Assembly (NCBI GenBank): GCA_964030475.1
Contig: CAXIPT010000055.1
Location: forward strand, 1 to 64,000
Length of the DNA stretch: 64,000 nt
Reading direction: 5' to 3'
Origin: Tethya wilhelma
Taxonomy: Eukaryota > Porifera > Demospongiae > Tethyida > Tethyidae
Notes under the pieces: generated by a model
The model's database searches: none
Told to the model about the DNA's origin: nothing
The model's input: the letters and a program-made list of their open reading frames with translations, nothing else
Program-made: the position numbers and the translations under genes
In this document: positions 46,787-59,275 of the stretch, in pieces
How positions within the stretch are numbered: the stretch's first letter is position 1
Layout: each line of letters opens with the position of its first letter

Positions 46787-48764
46787 TTATACTTGTAAAA
46801 ACAAATACATTGTATAATTATCAATTGTCAAATAATTTTGATTATAATTATGTGATGACAAAGCAGAACTGTCAGTCTCATTTTTGTGGACAACTACGAA
46901 GGTGTGTCCTGTTTGCTTACAATTTGAACAATTATGTTTCTTTCTAGGAGGCTCTACTACTGTCTCATTCTCACTGTCAACATCTGCACGTGATGGTGGA
47001 ACAGAACTGTTACTATCTTGTAATCTTCTGGCTTTGGACAAACAGCATCACAATGTTCCTCAGGCACAAACTCGCGAATCTTTTCATACAAGTACACTTT
47101 TCTTTCTCAACTTAAACGTGAATGGGTAATTTTTTCAGGCATGTTGTTATTTTGTGGCAAATTTTTTTAGATCTTTGACCATTGTGACAGTTGTTTCTGT
47201 TGTGTCATCACAGTGTGAATTTTCCCCTTTGATTCACTGTCAAATCTGAAGTGGTGGATCCTCTTTATCCCTTGATGGCTGTCTTCTTGTATAGAGGATC
47301 ATAAAAGCTAGCCCAGTCATACATGGTAACAATAGTCTCACTCGATTGTGTTGCAACCAATTGAGCATGGTTTACATCTGCAGACTTCTCTGCTATGATA
47401 GCCATGTTATCAAGGCATCCAACAACAGACCTTCTGTATAGCTGCTTAAAAAGTTCAAAGCACCAATCTGGAGAAAATTTTGTGACCGACCAACAGGAAT
47501 GACATGGGTATCTTGTTGTGATGGCCAGTAATTGTCCTTCATGATAAGTACTGCATTATATATCTGTGAGAGTAAAGTTTGCATTTATTTCACATTTATA
47601 ACATAGCTGTTCTTGTTCTGACAACTACAGTTGTCGGCATGAATCACAAGTTGTACTTCACAATAGCCATGCTCAGGTGAGTTAAGGCTGCCCAGTGGCG
47701 TAGCTAGAATGTAGAAGATGCCAGGGCGCAATGGGCGTAGCCCATTGCCCTCTAGGGGGTCTGGGGGCATGTCCCCCCAGGAAATTTTGAGATNAGTTTG
47801 TGTGTGTATGGTAGTTACTTGTACACTATCAGCATGGATATTATAGCTAATCTATGCTCAGGCTGACTGAGTCAGTACTGAAGTGATCTCAAGAGATTGA
47901 GCTGTATCTAGGCCTACCAAAATTTAATTGCTTTGCTCATCTTATAATGAATACTACACAACACAGTAGTCTATTCACCTCCCAAATATTGAAGCCTGAA
48001 AGGTTACAGAGAGTCCAGCTTAACCAGAAATCTTCAGTAAAGCAGGCAGGCAGTGAATATTTGGATTCCAAATAACGCACACTTATCTGCCTGTCGTCAA
48101 TTTGACTGTTCAAGTAGCTTATGAATTTATGCATGATGTAGAAATGAATGGCTGCCATACGGAGAAGCGCTTTTCGCCTTGTATCTAGCCATTCAATGGG
48201 AGACTCGAGCACACGATACCAAAAGCACGTGAAGACAATGGTACCAAGTTTGTTCGTTCAAGAATCAGCTTCTGAAAGTGAACAGTCTTCGAGATACGCT
48301 GAAATAACATAGAAGAAGAAGAAGAAGAAGAAGAAGAAGAAGAAGGAGAAAATTGGAGGTTTGGCATATTTTGGTTTGGTACCTTAGCGATGGTTTTAGG
48401 CCATGTTTTTAGGCTTGTTAGAAAGAGAACGAGCTAAATAGTAGCTTTATAAGCCTTTTAGTGCCAAGCGCTCAGTTTTTGCAGAGTTATTCGCGTGAAT
48501 ATTTGTATTACGCTAATGGGCCATCCGTGCCATTCCTATGTACCCAGTACTACCGTACTGGGAATACCTTTGTGTGCTGTAAGCACAGAGTTCTGAGCGT
48601 AGAAATCATCTGTTCACAAGCATTAGAAGTTATGACTCCAGTGTCAATAGCCACCTGTACACAGGCACTAAAGGAATGCTTTTCAGGAATTTCAAAACTA
48701 AGGTGCCAATTGTCACTTGACTGCTTAGTGGTACTACTGCTAGCTGGACTCTGCGTGATGGTTG
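46787..48764 (-). pseudogene. DUF7869-like transposase relic, split by repeats
   Basis: Minus-strand pieces, in order. 48764–48570 reads DNWHLSFEIPEKHSFSACVQ and AIDTGVITSNACEQM, ending at a GTATTC junction with repeat B. Then 47690–47590 reads GYCEVQLVIHADNCSCQNKN. Next, 47500–47290 reads PDWCFELFKQLYRRSVVG and TIVTMYDWASFYDPLYKK. Finally, 47270–46850 reads GIKRIHHFRFDSESKGKIH, VYLYEKIREFVPEEHC and a zinc-knuckle-like HNCSNCKQTGHT. The HADNC-x-GQNKN-type motif (here CSCQNKN) and PDWCF motif are what I remember for DUF7869 proteins linked to DNA transposons. Several stops and frame changes make it dead. Confidence 0.55.
47795..48566 (-). repeat. Foldback repeat B right half inside the hAT limits
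   Basis: Begins straight after the N and ends in the standard hairpin at 48545–48564. Includes a GAA microsatellite (48313–48345). Confidence 0.8.
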
Positions 48765-48964
48765 CAGTGGCGTAGCTAGAATGTAGAAGATGCCAGGGCG
48801 CAATGGGCGTAGCCCATTGCCCTCTAGGGGGTCTGGGGGCATGTCCCCCCAGGAAATTTTGAGATTTTAGATACTGTTAGGTGCATTCTGGGGCCTTCTG
48901 AGGCATCAGTAAGGCATTTCTAGATTTATAGCTATAGATGTTGCAAAATAATAATAAAATTTAT

Positions 48965-51416
48965 TTATTGAAATCCAAATCTTGATGTTACAATAAAAAT
49001 TTTAAAAATAAACAACGAAGTAAGTGTTACTCTTCGATTTTTATCACTGTCACCAAACTTGGTTACAACATTGTCAAGACTGATTTCATTTGAGATTGTT
49101 CTCTCAATAGAAAGAACTGCAAAGTCAGTTAACCGTTGCTCACCCATGGTTGATCTTAAGTAGCTTTTAACACGTTTGAGAGTTGAAAATGTTCTTTCGC
49201 ATGTGGCAGTGCTTACAACCACCGTCATAGCAATTTGGAAAACTTTTAGGAGGATGGGAAATGCACCATCCAGAGATGATATTACTAACAAGACATCACT
49301 GACTGTTTCCACTTTCTTGCCTTCCAGAGTGCGCTTTAACAGTTTACATTCCATGTCCAACCCATCACTTGCTAGGGTGTATGCTCTAACCAATGGCAAA
49401 AGAGCAGATGAATTCAAAAAGTCTTTACACAGCGGACTGCATGCCTGGATTGATAAAATGATGTCCAGATTTTCACTGTTAAAATGCCGCTGTAGTTAAT
49501 ACAAAAAAACATCAAGGACAGGGTAATACAGGCTGACTTTAAAGCCTTCATTCGTACTTAGAGCTTCTAGATCCTGTTGATTCCATTTCAAGAGCATCAT
49601 TGTATATATAACGCTTAGGAAGTCGGCTCTGTCTTGAAGGCCGAGGTGCAACCTCAACTTCGTGATGTGCAGCCACAGACTTGGCGTAAGTAAAGATCTT
49701 TTCCCATGCTTCATCAGATCTAAATTACTTTAGCATCTCTATTGTAGCTGATACTAAATCACAAGCTCTACAAAGATCAAGCTGAGGGTTTTGCAGTGCA
49801 TCAGACAAACTTTTAGAGCAGGATAAGAGTCTGTCAAAAATTATGAGTGATAAAAGAAACTTAAAGGAATGAACTGTACCAAAATACCTTTAGCTTCCAC
49901 AGCTTTTGCATGATCACCACCACTAGCTATCTCATCTAAAGTAGCAAAAATTGCATCATACATGGAACACATAGCATCCACAGCAGAGTAGCAGCAAGCC
50001 CACCTAGTATCTGAGAGTCTTTGTAATTCGGGAGGCTGCTTTTCTCGATGTAGTTCTCGTTGTTAGTCAAGGAAGATAACATGTGCCTACTAACTGACAT
50101 GAAAACATAAAGTAATTCAAGCAAAATGAAAAATTCCCCAGCATAAGCAACAGATTTGACACAGTCAACCAAAGCCAAATTTAGAGTATGGGCACGACAG
50201 TGGATGTATATGGCATTTGGTGCTACGTCTCTGATTAGCTTCTGTACACCAGCACAGCTTCCACTCATTACCGACGCACCATCGTATCCTTGAGAAACAA
50301 TCATACTTTTGTCAAGATGGTACTTTGATAATGTGTCTAGGAGAAACCCTGTCAAACCAGATGCTGTTAAATTGGTTGCCTCAACAAATGTTAGAAAGTG
50401 CTCATGGATATTTGCATTGGCAACATCAACATATCTCAGAGCCACAGCCAACTGCTCTTTTTTGCTCAATCCTTGCTTTCATCTGCCATTAATGAAAAGT
50501 ATCCAGCTCTTTGGATGTTAGAGCAGATATTCTCCCTTACCATACAACCCATTATGTTTATCAGTGTGTTTTGTATTTCGGGTGAAGCATTTCTTGGGCC
50601 ATATTTCATCTTCTGATGAACAATGTCATCATGATTCGCTACCACTTTAAAAATTTCGATAAAGTTTCCCCGGTTCAGTTGTTTGCTACTCTCTCTATGT
50701 CCCCTAAGAGCAATATCTTGCTGACTACACAGGAGTATAACTTCTGCTAGGGTTCTAATGTAATGACGATTATTCTGGACTTATTGCATTCTTGTAGTGT
50801 CTAACCTTCAGCAATTGATGTATGCTGTTTTGCATTTAGCTTGAATTCATTCCATGCAAGCATAGCTGATTTGTGTGTGTTACATACATGATATAATACC
50901 ATGAGAACCCAATGAATGCTTCCAGTCACGAAAACCAACCGTTGTAAAGGCCTCTTCTGAACGTCCTTGACCAACTGCAAAGAATCGTCAAGGGAAACAA
51001 AATGCTGCATCCCTTTCTATTGAGTATTCAAGCCATTTGTAGCTGTGAAACCAATCATAGTTAAAAGAGCGCTGCTTATTTCCCTAGGTCCTGCTTGGAA
51101 ATTTAATTTTTGGTTGAACAGGTTCCTGATGGATCCCAGAAGCTATATCAGCAGGAGCTGTTCCAGTATTACTTTGCAAAGAATTACATGGGCACTTATG
51201 GTTACAATCAGAGTTAGAGGTATCGCTTAAATCTGAACTGGTTCTGTTTATAGTGTCTTCGATTACCTGCCCTATACAAACATTCTTTTCTGTGATACAT
51301 GTTCCAACTGTTTCTGAATCTCCTGGTGACAGTCTGGCTTTCTTGTCATTGGCAGTATCTTCTGTTGCTCTCAGCTTAAGAAGAAAGTTAAACAGAGTAG
51401 ACTGACGTTTTGTCAT
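48965..51416 (-). pseudogene. hAT transposase (ZMYM1-like), broken
   Basis: The minus-strand reading starts MTKRQSTLFNFLLKLRA (51416). Next is a TTF-type zinc-finger region, WLEYSIERDAAFCFP, where TGA (50988–50990) stands in the place of the expected second cysteine. AMLAWNEFKLNAKQHTSIAE follows, then the catalytic-domain segment SKKEQLAVALRYVDVANANI, SQGYDGASVMSGSCAGVQKL and IHCRAHTLNLALVD (50469–50140). The C-terminal dimerisation region is CERTFSTLKRVKSYLRSTMG (near 49240–49180), ending at 48965. Several frame changes separate these parts. hAT transposases cut and paste the element; this copy cannot make a full protein. Confidence 0.85.
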
Positions 51417-52043
51417 CCTTTAGAGTCGATCTAGACTACACTTGTACTATTATTTCAATAACCCTTGAACTATTGAATAAAAATTGGCTGAATAATGGGT
51501 TAAATCACGAATATTAAAACGGTGAGTGTGAGTATGGACTGAACTTGGTAAACTGCTTATCTTTTGTAAGTTTAGCTGTTAAATAAGTGTGTAGGCACAG
51601 TGTAGCTTAAGTAGTATTCAAGTTGCCAGGGCCTGTACCCTGGCAGGCCCGGGCTTGGCTACGCCACTGAGGCTGCCTATGCCTTAATTTATTCAAAATT
51701 TAAAGTAATGTGTCTATCTCTTAAACGATGGCCTATATTACCATGGCAACACATACAGATGTTCACCAAACTTGCCTCAACATGTTCGCCCAGTTAATTT
51801 GGTCATGTGACATGCATATCATAAATAATTAAGATTTCTTGAATTTTCATGAATAATTAATTATGCGGTGGTGAATATGGTTGCTATGGCAACTAAATTT
51901 TTTTCAGTGAGTCATCTAACATTGGAGTATCTCAATCTGCCCTGATAACTGACACCTGATATATGCGCATAAAGATATCAGCAGTTTTGTGTATGTAGCA
52001 CAACAGGTGTGACTGCTTTTTGGTTAATAAAATTATGCACATA

Positions 52044-52835
52044 TGTGAGGCTCCAAGGGAAAACCGGACGTTTGGGAAATTATTGTTTTTAGAGTAAAAT
52101 GCGGTTTTAGTTTATTTCGCGTTTTTGCGCGAAATTTTTTTTACTGCACGGGTGCATTGCGCTACATCTCAGCATGCTCCACCCAAAATTTGAGGGGTGG
52201 AGCTGCTTCTGTTGCAGAGATATAGACCGTACTGTTCGCCCTGTTTATTTTTATTTAGTATACGGAGAACTGTTGCTATGCTGTGCAACAGACCGTAGTG
52301 AATATTAATGAGCTAGGCAGCTGCCACAAAAATGAATTGCTTATTCGATGTTCTCAGTGCTCTATAAGCTGACTGATCTCAGAATTTTGCTACAGCACAT
52401 GGGCAGAAAGGTAAGCTAAAGCTTTATACGTGCTTGTCTAATCCAAGCGCTTACATACAGTAGCTTTCTACTCGTAAGTATTGTACTGCGATTGCGTACA
52501 GGTTATTTTGAGGCTTATTTTAGTTCTTGGAACTTACTATACCTAGAATCTATCTCTCTGCTAGCAAGCGCTCACCTCCTTGAGTCCAGTAGCCGTCTCC
52601 TGGGTCTTCTTTCCTAGCTACTCGCTTCTCACTAAATAATTTTAGTCCCCACGTGGCTGGCTGTGGTAATATTCAGCATGTACTGTACATGATCTAATTA
52701 AGATACGGAGAGTATACAGACCGCCCATAGTTTACATAGCAACAGGTTTACAACTGTTTTACCAGGAAGCCACGAGTGGAGGCAGGGCTGCTTGCAAGAG
52801 CAATATCTGGAAAACTACAACAGCTATGCGCACTT
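52044..52835. mobile_element. TGTGAGG-type TIR element, copy lacking its right end
   Basis: Starts TGTGAGGCTCCAAGGG with TA before it, and matches 54014–54225 followed directly by 58116–58730. It therefore shows the uninterrupted sequence at the Mutator insertion point (TTTATTTTTATTTAG at 52243–52257). Similarity stops near 52835. Confidence 0.85.
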
Positions 52836-53440
52836 TGAGATAGCGCTCTACTAAAATACCAAGTTAGAGTCAGGTCCGATTAGTAGGCGGCGAGATATAG
52901 GCTTCAAAGTTCAAAGGTCGCGATCGTAGTAGCGCTTTTGCAGTCTTGCTCTTCAAGCTAGAAAAAAGCCAAAAGTATGCAGGTCATTTGGCGAACTTTG
53001 ACCGCTTCCGTTTTTGCAAACTTTTGAAGTTAATAAAAGCAAGCCAAGAATAGAACTGATATAGTTATGGCTTAGTACAATCACAGCTAAGCTGGACTAG
53101 CTATAAGTGAGAGTGGCATAGGCCTAAGCAAGAAAAAAATGTACAAAATCCAAGGTTAATTAAATATTCATAAATTTTAATTAAATATGCATAATCATTT
53201 CAGGCCCTAAAGAGTTAACTACTAATGACGCCTACAGACGTCATTAAATTAACCGATTACACACTCGTTTAAATTTGAAATTAATTACGTCATACCGGAA
53301 GGATTAAAATTCAAATTTCAAAATCAACGCATTATTTTGGTATTTTTTTTACAAAGACAGTTTGGACTCTGTTTCTTTTATGATACAGTTAAGCAACTTT
53401 TATGTGCAAGCCTCGCTGCTCTAGTGTAGCTTTTATGCGG
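52836..53440. other. Non-coding stretch
   Basis: No gene recognised. A short tract TTTGAGATAGCGCT at 52839 also occurs at 60738 inside the TIR element there, hinting at a shared element family. Confidence 0.45.
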
Positions 53441-53760
53441 AAGCTGAGAGTGACCATTCACATTCACGATCAATTCTACCAGTTCAACAACGTATTCACA
53501 CATTCAGGTTCACATTCATGATTAATTTGCTTAATTCTACCAATTTAGCAATGTATTCTGGCACACATTCAGGTTTGCATTCATGATCAGTTACACCAGT
53601 TCAACAATGTATTCACACATTCAGGTTCACATTCATGATCAGTTACACCAGTCAAACAATCTATTCACACTTCACATTCATGATCAGTTACACAAGTTCA
53701 ACAATAAATTCACACATTCAGGTTCACATTGAATTTACAATTAATTCTATAGTAAGTGAT
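53441..53760 (+). repeat. CATTCA-type minisatellite, left inverted arm
   Basis: About five units of ~55–65 bp with CACATTCAGGTTCACATTCA, TGATCAGTTACACCAG and TTCAACAATGTATTC. It starts GGAAGCTGAGAGTGACC and is inverted relative to 59276–59608. Confidence 0.85.
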
Positions 53761-55084
53761 CGTGTTTCGCACACCAGAACATTTCAGATACTTATACGAC
53801 TAAACTAAACTGCTTAGCAGCTAGGCAATAAATATTATGACAGTTAGTCCCTTGTCCAATTTAACCTCAAATGGTCCAATTTTTTTTCAACCCGGATATC
53901 ATGATATTAACAGTGTAAAAAATTGAAACCAACACTCCAACAGCTGGCCTACATATCAGTCAGTTACTCCAGCTATAGCCCTATATCTATTGGTTATAGG
54001 CCAGCCAAGTATATGTGAGGCTCCAAGGGAAAATCGGACGTTTGGGAAATTATTGTTTTTAGAGTAAAATGCGGCTTTAGTTTATTTCGCGTTTTTGCGC
54101 GAATTTTTTTTTTACTGCACAGGTGCATTGCGCTACATCTCCGCATGCTCCACGCAAAATTTGAGGGGTGGAGCTGCCTCTGTTGCAGAGATATAGACCG
54201 TATTGTTCGCCCTGTTTATTTTTATCGCTGTGGCTAGTACCACGGCACCGGACCTGAAAATTTCCAACTTAAAGCTCCGGCGACGGTGTTCCAACGCAAA
54301 GAAGATTGTACCACGGCACCGGACCGGAAACTTTTCAACTTGAAACTCCGGCGACAAACAATTCAAGCATTTCAAGCAGCTCAGGTCGGGCTGAGATGCC
54401 AGTCCACTGTCTTTGATTCATCATTCCATAGATAATACATACTCATTCATTCAGTATTACGTGAAAGTTCAAATCTTTGCATGAACTTTCACTTAAATAG
54501 ATACATGCAATAATCATTTATTGTCAATGAAGGTCATAATAATCAGTAAAATAATTACATCAGTTATAATATACTAACCACTAAAATGTCCATGGCAGTT
54601 CTCATAGCTAGCTAATTACTCCTGCTTGGCATTAGCATGGCATGCTCTGCAAAACCAAGTTTTAGCCTTGGGTTGCTTTGTAACACCACAGCACTTAAAA
54701 TGATACCATAATAGATATGATTCACAAACAATCGACTGGTCATCACTTAGGTCTCGGTAACACACACTGCATGTCCATATCATTTTCTGAATCTTCTGCT
54801 TGTAAACATCTTCAACAATTGCCCAAGCATCTTGAGAAAACAGTCTACGAACTAAGAAAATATCAACATTCTCATCTGCTATCGAATCCGGTACCCTCTC
54901 AGGTCTACATTCCACTGTGTCCTCCTCAATAAGAACACTACTCCTAATTGCCTTTGTAGCAACATCTTGGTCAACAAACCAAGAGAGAATGACTACAGAA
55001 AAGTAAATGAACAAAAAGTGCTTCAAAACTTAAATTTCACTCAATACACAAAGTTTACCATTTGTGTGTGGTATAGAGTGCTAG

Positions 55085-55086
<2 letters not shown>

Positions 55087-55119
<33 letters not shown>
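55087..55119. repeat. GT microsatellite
   Basis: Longer than the orthologous run in copy 1 (34249–34277). Confidence 0.95.
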
Positions 55120-55120
<1 letters not shown>

Positions 55121-55304
55121 AAAAGGAATTGCTTAAACCAACCTTCTTGTTTCTTTGAAGTATGCATTTTACTAAAGCATTGAGGTTTCTTAGTAGAATC
55201 CTTCTTGGCCTTCTTTGCTGGAAGTCCAATGACTGTTAATTCATGTCCTCTAGGACGACCTCTTCTCTTCATTACTGGGGGCGGTTTGATCCCTGCAAGT
55301 GGTA

Positions 55305-55645
55305 GTGAGGACGAAGTGGAACCAGTGACTGTCGTGGACGCTAGTGAGGACAAAGTGGAACCAGTGACTGTCATGGAACCAGTGACTGTCGTGGACGCTA
55401 GTGAGGACGAAGTGGAACCAGTGACTGTCGTGGACGCTAGTGAGGAACCAGTCGAACCAGTGACTGTCGTGGACGCTAGTGAGGAACCAGTGACTGTCGT
55501 GGACGCTAGTGAGGAACCAGTGGAACCAAGTGACTGTCGTGGACACTAGTGAGGAACCAGTGGAACCAGTGACTGTCGTGGACGCTAGTGAGGAACCAGT
55601 GGAACCAGTGACTGTCGTGGACGCTAGTGAGGAACCAGTGGACGA
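55305..55645 (-). repeat. In-frame minisatellite of the transposase, copy 2
   Basis: About nine units of 30–39 bp encoding STTVTGSTGSSLA-type repeats. One extra A near 55528 shifts the frame partway through. The unit GAGGAACCAGTGGAACCAGT is expanded here but rare in copy 1. Confidence 0.85.
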
Positions 55646-58600
55646 TGGAACAGAACCAGATCCCACAAGAGCACTTTTGGTTGTCTGTGAATTTGCAACA
55701 TTACTATGGCCATTGTCCTCATCTCCTTCATCCTCATCTTCATCGCTGAAATCACCTGTTAATTTTTGATGATATGCAAAAATTATTACTCTTAACATAT
55801 TTGTGGGTGTGCAATCAGTAGCAACACTCACGTAATTATACCCTGCATGGGTGTTAATCCAATGCTTTTTGCTGACTTAGCATATGCATGCATGTGCCCA
55901 TTACCACATCCTAGGCATGCAGTCATGTGCCATTAATTCCCAGAATGGAATGCACTAATTGACACTCCCATGTCATACCTCATCTACCCATACCTAAGGC
56001 ATATGGTTGGTGTGTAATAAATAAAATTGTGTATGTAACTACACAGAACACTTTAACATACTTGGGTCAACGTCCACCAATGCAACCTCAGTTCCCTCTT
56101 TCCATGAAGCTAGCAGTTCTTCAAGAATCTTAATACGTCGTTCAAACTGCACATTTGATGTTTCACTAACAACTGATGCAACCTGAGCAGTAATTATTGA
56201 TGCTTTGCGAAATTTTTGGTGCTGACTAAGCTTGCGTCTGTGCTCCTTTGAACTTGTTACAATCTGAACTGTTGGCTGTGATGAATAGACTGAAAATAGT
56301 CGTTGTGTAGACCTATAGTATGCTGCAGTCCATCGTCTGTCACACAGATCAGGAGAAAAGAGTGGCTCGTTCAATTTTGTTCTTAATGCAAACATGTGAC
56401 GACAAAGTAGCATCATGGAGGAATGAAAGATACATTCACAGCTCAAAAGGGTCACAGCTTTAGGTCCCTCAGACGTTTCAACGATAAACTGATCATTCTC
56501 TTCAGTTATTGCTCCAACTTTGTCAGCTAATTTCAACTGCTTTAGAACATACTCGGTAGCATAAGTTGTGAGCAGCTTAGAGTACTTGCTTTCAGGACTG
56601 TCATCTGCAAAAGGTGTTACTTTCACTTTCTGAAACATTATCGCAGCCTTGTGATCCCGCTCAGTACGTAAAGCCGTCAAAATAATGAAGAACTTGTCGA
56701 CAAACTCTTCAAGTGAGCTGTATCGGTTTATCACTTGCTTTAGCTTTCCATTGATCGATTCTAATCTGTTATTTGTAAAATTGAGAAAATTTCCACTTGA
56801 TTTCATCCCTAGTACCCATTCATTTCTTATAGGATGCCAATTATCATCAAAATAGCTGACCACTTCCTTAGGAGCAGAACTCTGTAGCTGAGCATAAAGA
56901 TTTGAATACTCAGCCTCTGAATGAGAGTAACATATTTTTTGAATTAAATCGAGACAAGCGTTCCTTTGTCCAGAAGTTATGCCCATCTTTTCACAGGTTA
57001 TTTCTCTATGGAAACTTCTTAGGGTGTGAAAAAGGCAAATGAGGACTGATGCATTTGGGACACAACGCTTTATCACATCTCTTTCACCAATGTGTCTATA
57101 TCTGCCATAACAATGCGGATTTTTGGCCAATCAGGGTTGTGCTTTTTGAATGAATCAACCATCCAAGTAATACTGTCAGCATCTTCCTGTACCAATAGGC
57201 ACACCGCAATTATTTCACTCATACCATTAGCATCTTCACATAACATTATATACACTGGTAGGTGAAGTTCTAGTAATTTATATGTAGCATCGAGGCAAAG
57301 AAGCTCTGGGTACGCACTGAATGTTTTGATCATTTGCTGATCTTGGAAAAATATGCCTTTGAGATTTTTTTGCTCATCACAATATACTTCAACAGATGCA
57401 CCTATTAAAAATTGATAATTTTGATAGTCATGTGTACACTAGCTTATAACAAAACACAACATGTATCACTTACCATACTTATTTGATAAAGTATCCACAA
57501 CCCCATCAACGCTGTTTCTAGACATTCCTTGCTTTGCTGCCGAAGCAAGGTTGCTCAAATCTTTAAGTAGAACAATTTTTCCTGTCTCACTGGACAAACT
57601 TGATTGCACCATTTTCTTGTTTGCATTCATACACAGGAGACTGCTGGCTTTTGCTTTAGCCTCACTGGATAATTTTCTCTGGCTGGGTAAGTGCCTAAAT
57701 AACTCCTGTCAAGTAAGTATTAACGAACTATGAGAGCACCTGAGATAATATTCTACTAAATTAAGATTACCTGAGAAACTTCATGGTTGTGTTCTTGACT
57801 TACACTCCTCACTTGTAAGGCTGTACCGTCACCATTAATCTTAAGATAAATGTGGGCTGAGCAGTCTTGTCGAAATGTACTGAAAGAAAGCAATCATATG
57901 TCAACATCACTGAGTCACGCCCGGGCGGCTGTCTATATAATAGCATGAGAAGCAACAGCAGAGGCCATGTTGACTTGAATTTCTTCTCCACGTGGCTCGT
58001 AAAACTGGAACCAATGACACGGCACCGGAACTCAAAATTAAACGAGGTGCTTCCCCAGTGCCGGTGTTCTAGCGTTAAAATATCCAACCCCGGCGCCGGG
58101 GTACTAGCCACAGCGTATTTTTATTTAGTTGCTAACACGGAGAACTGTTGCTATGCCGTGCAACAGACCGTAGTGAATATTAATGAGCTAGGCAGCTGCC
58201 ACAAAAATGAATTGTTTATTTGATGTTCTCAGTGCTCTATAAGCTGACTGATCTCAGAATTTTGCTACAGCACATAGGCAGAAAGGTAAGCTAAAGCTTA
58301 ATACGTGCTTGTCTAATCCAAGCGCTTATATACAGTCGCTTTCTACTTGTAAGTATTGCCTCTCCCTGTACTGCGATCGCGTACAGGTTATTTTGAGGCT
58401 TATTTTAGTTCTTGGAACTTACTATACCTAAAATCTATCTCTCTGCTAGTAAGCGCTCACCTCCTTGAGTCCAGTAGCCGTCTCCTGGGTCTTCTTTCCT
58501 AGCTACTCGCTTCTCACTAAATAATTTTAGTCCCCACGTGGCTGGCTGTGGTAATATTCAGCATGTACTGTACATGATCTAATTAAGATACGGAGAGTAT

Positions 58601-58825
58601 ACAGACCGCCCATAGTTTACATAGCAACAGGTTTACAACTGTTTTACCAGGAAGCCACGAGTGGAGGCAGGGCTGCTTGCAAGAGCAATATCTGGAAAAC
58701 TACAACAGCTATGCGCACCAAATTTTGATATGCGCTTCCTAGAAAGACCTAGATACACATGGAATAGCTAACTCAAAATTCGCGGAAATTCCCAAACGTC
58801 CAGTTTTCGCTTGGAGCCTCACATA

Positions 58826-59275
58826 TTTTAATTGATTAGAATAGACCAAGATATGGATTGAGAGCTTCACTGGCAAAAAAGTTTCAATAACAGTACAATT
58901 ATATTTTAAATTAGTCAATTTTCAATAAGAAAAGAAAAATTATATAACTATAATAATTATTAAAAATTAAGAAAAGGCAATAATTATGGAGAGAGAAAGC
59001 TAGCTTCAGCCTAGCAAAACCATTACATATGCTCATTTTTAAAAGCATCTTCTAGAAATGTGTCCTCAGCTTCTCCTCATCATAAAATAAAAAGAAAGGG
59101 TCTTTTCTTCGGACAGAGGTAGTAGGACATGGCTATGGCAAACAGTCAATCTATCAAACAGCCAAAATCTCTGTTGATGAGTAGTCTCTTGTAGCATATA
59201 CTAAATGACTAGGTCATCCCTTACTGCTGAATTGCTAGAATGGGACACTCCATGGTCAGCCATTTTAATATTAGC
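58826..59275. other. Non-coding stretch between nested element and right arm
   Basis: AT-rich with an AATTATTAAAAATTAAGA tract at 58954 that also occurs near 4508. No gene recognised. Confidence 0.4.

Larger units (their letters stand above)
47693..51669 (-). mobile_element. hAT element, outer limits
   Basis: It starts CAGTGGCGTAGCTAGAATG and ends GGCTTGGCTACGCCACTG. AGGCTGCC flanks both limits (47685–47692, 51670–51677), the 8-bp duplication expected of hAT. However, the first ~100 bp occur twice, at 47693–47793 and again at 48765–48865. Between them lie an N, a B-repeat copy and transposase-relic sequence. The duplicated end is probably an assembly join of two hAT copies. Confidence 0.75.
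54616..57967 (-). pseudogene. SWIM/PHD Mutator-type transposase, near full length
   Basis: Predicted minus-strand exons: start ATG at 57965–57967 (exon cut short by foreign sequence near 57955), 57880–57771, 57705–57474, 57401–56062, 55755–55143, 54992–54616. The second exon ends a FAR1/GCM-type zinc region (RSVSQEHNHEVSQ). The fourth holds the DDE-type core (ELLCLDATYKLL, KIRIVMADID) and, after a one-base frame change near 57090, VPNASVLICLFHTLRSF and NNRLESINGKLKQVI. It also has a SWIM zinc motif CECIFHSSMMLLCRH. The fifth has 13-residue repeats and KRRGRPRGHELTVIGLP. The last is a PHD finger in which one zinc-binding cysteine is tyrosine (CESYLLW). The exon 1 break, the frame changes and the lost ligand argue it is inactive. 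Confidence 0.85.
54226..58115 (-). mobile_element. Mutator-like element, copy 2, with 9-bp target duplication
   Basis: Terminal CGCTGTGGCTAGTACC and its complement bound the element. TATTTTTAT lies on both sides (54217–54225, 58116–58124), the 9-bp duplication typical of Mutator elements. The same site is empty at 52246. The shared ~1.8 kb with copy 1 differs at only a few bases by eye, so both are young. Confidence 0.92.
54014..58823. mobile_element. TGTGAGG-type TIR element split by Mutator copy 2
   Basis: Starts TGTGAGGCTCCAAGG and ends TTGGAGCCTCACA. Inverted similarity spans ~38 bp (inner GGACGTTTGGGAA / TTCCCAAACGTCC), with TA on each side (54012–54013, 58824–58825). Without the Mutator insert it is ~920 bp. 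It contains the block GGGGTGGAGCTGC…TTGCAGAGATATA, also seen in diverged form at 59975 and inverted at 61560. Confidence 0.85.
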
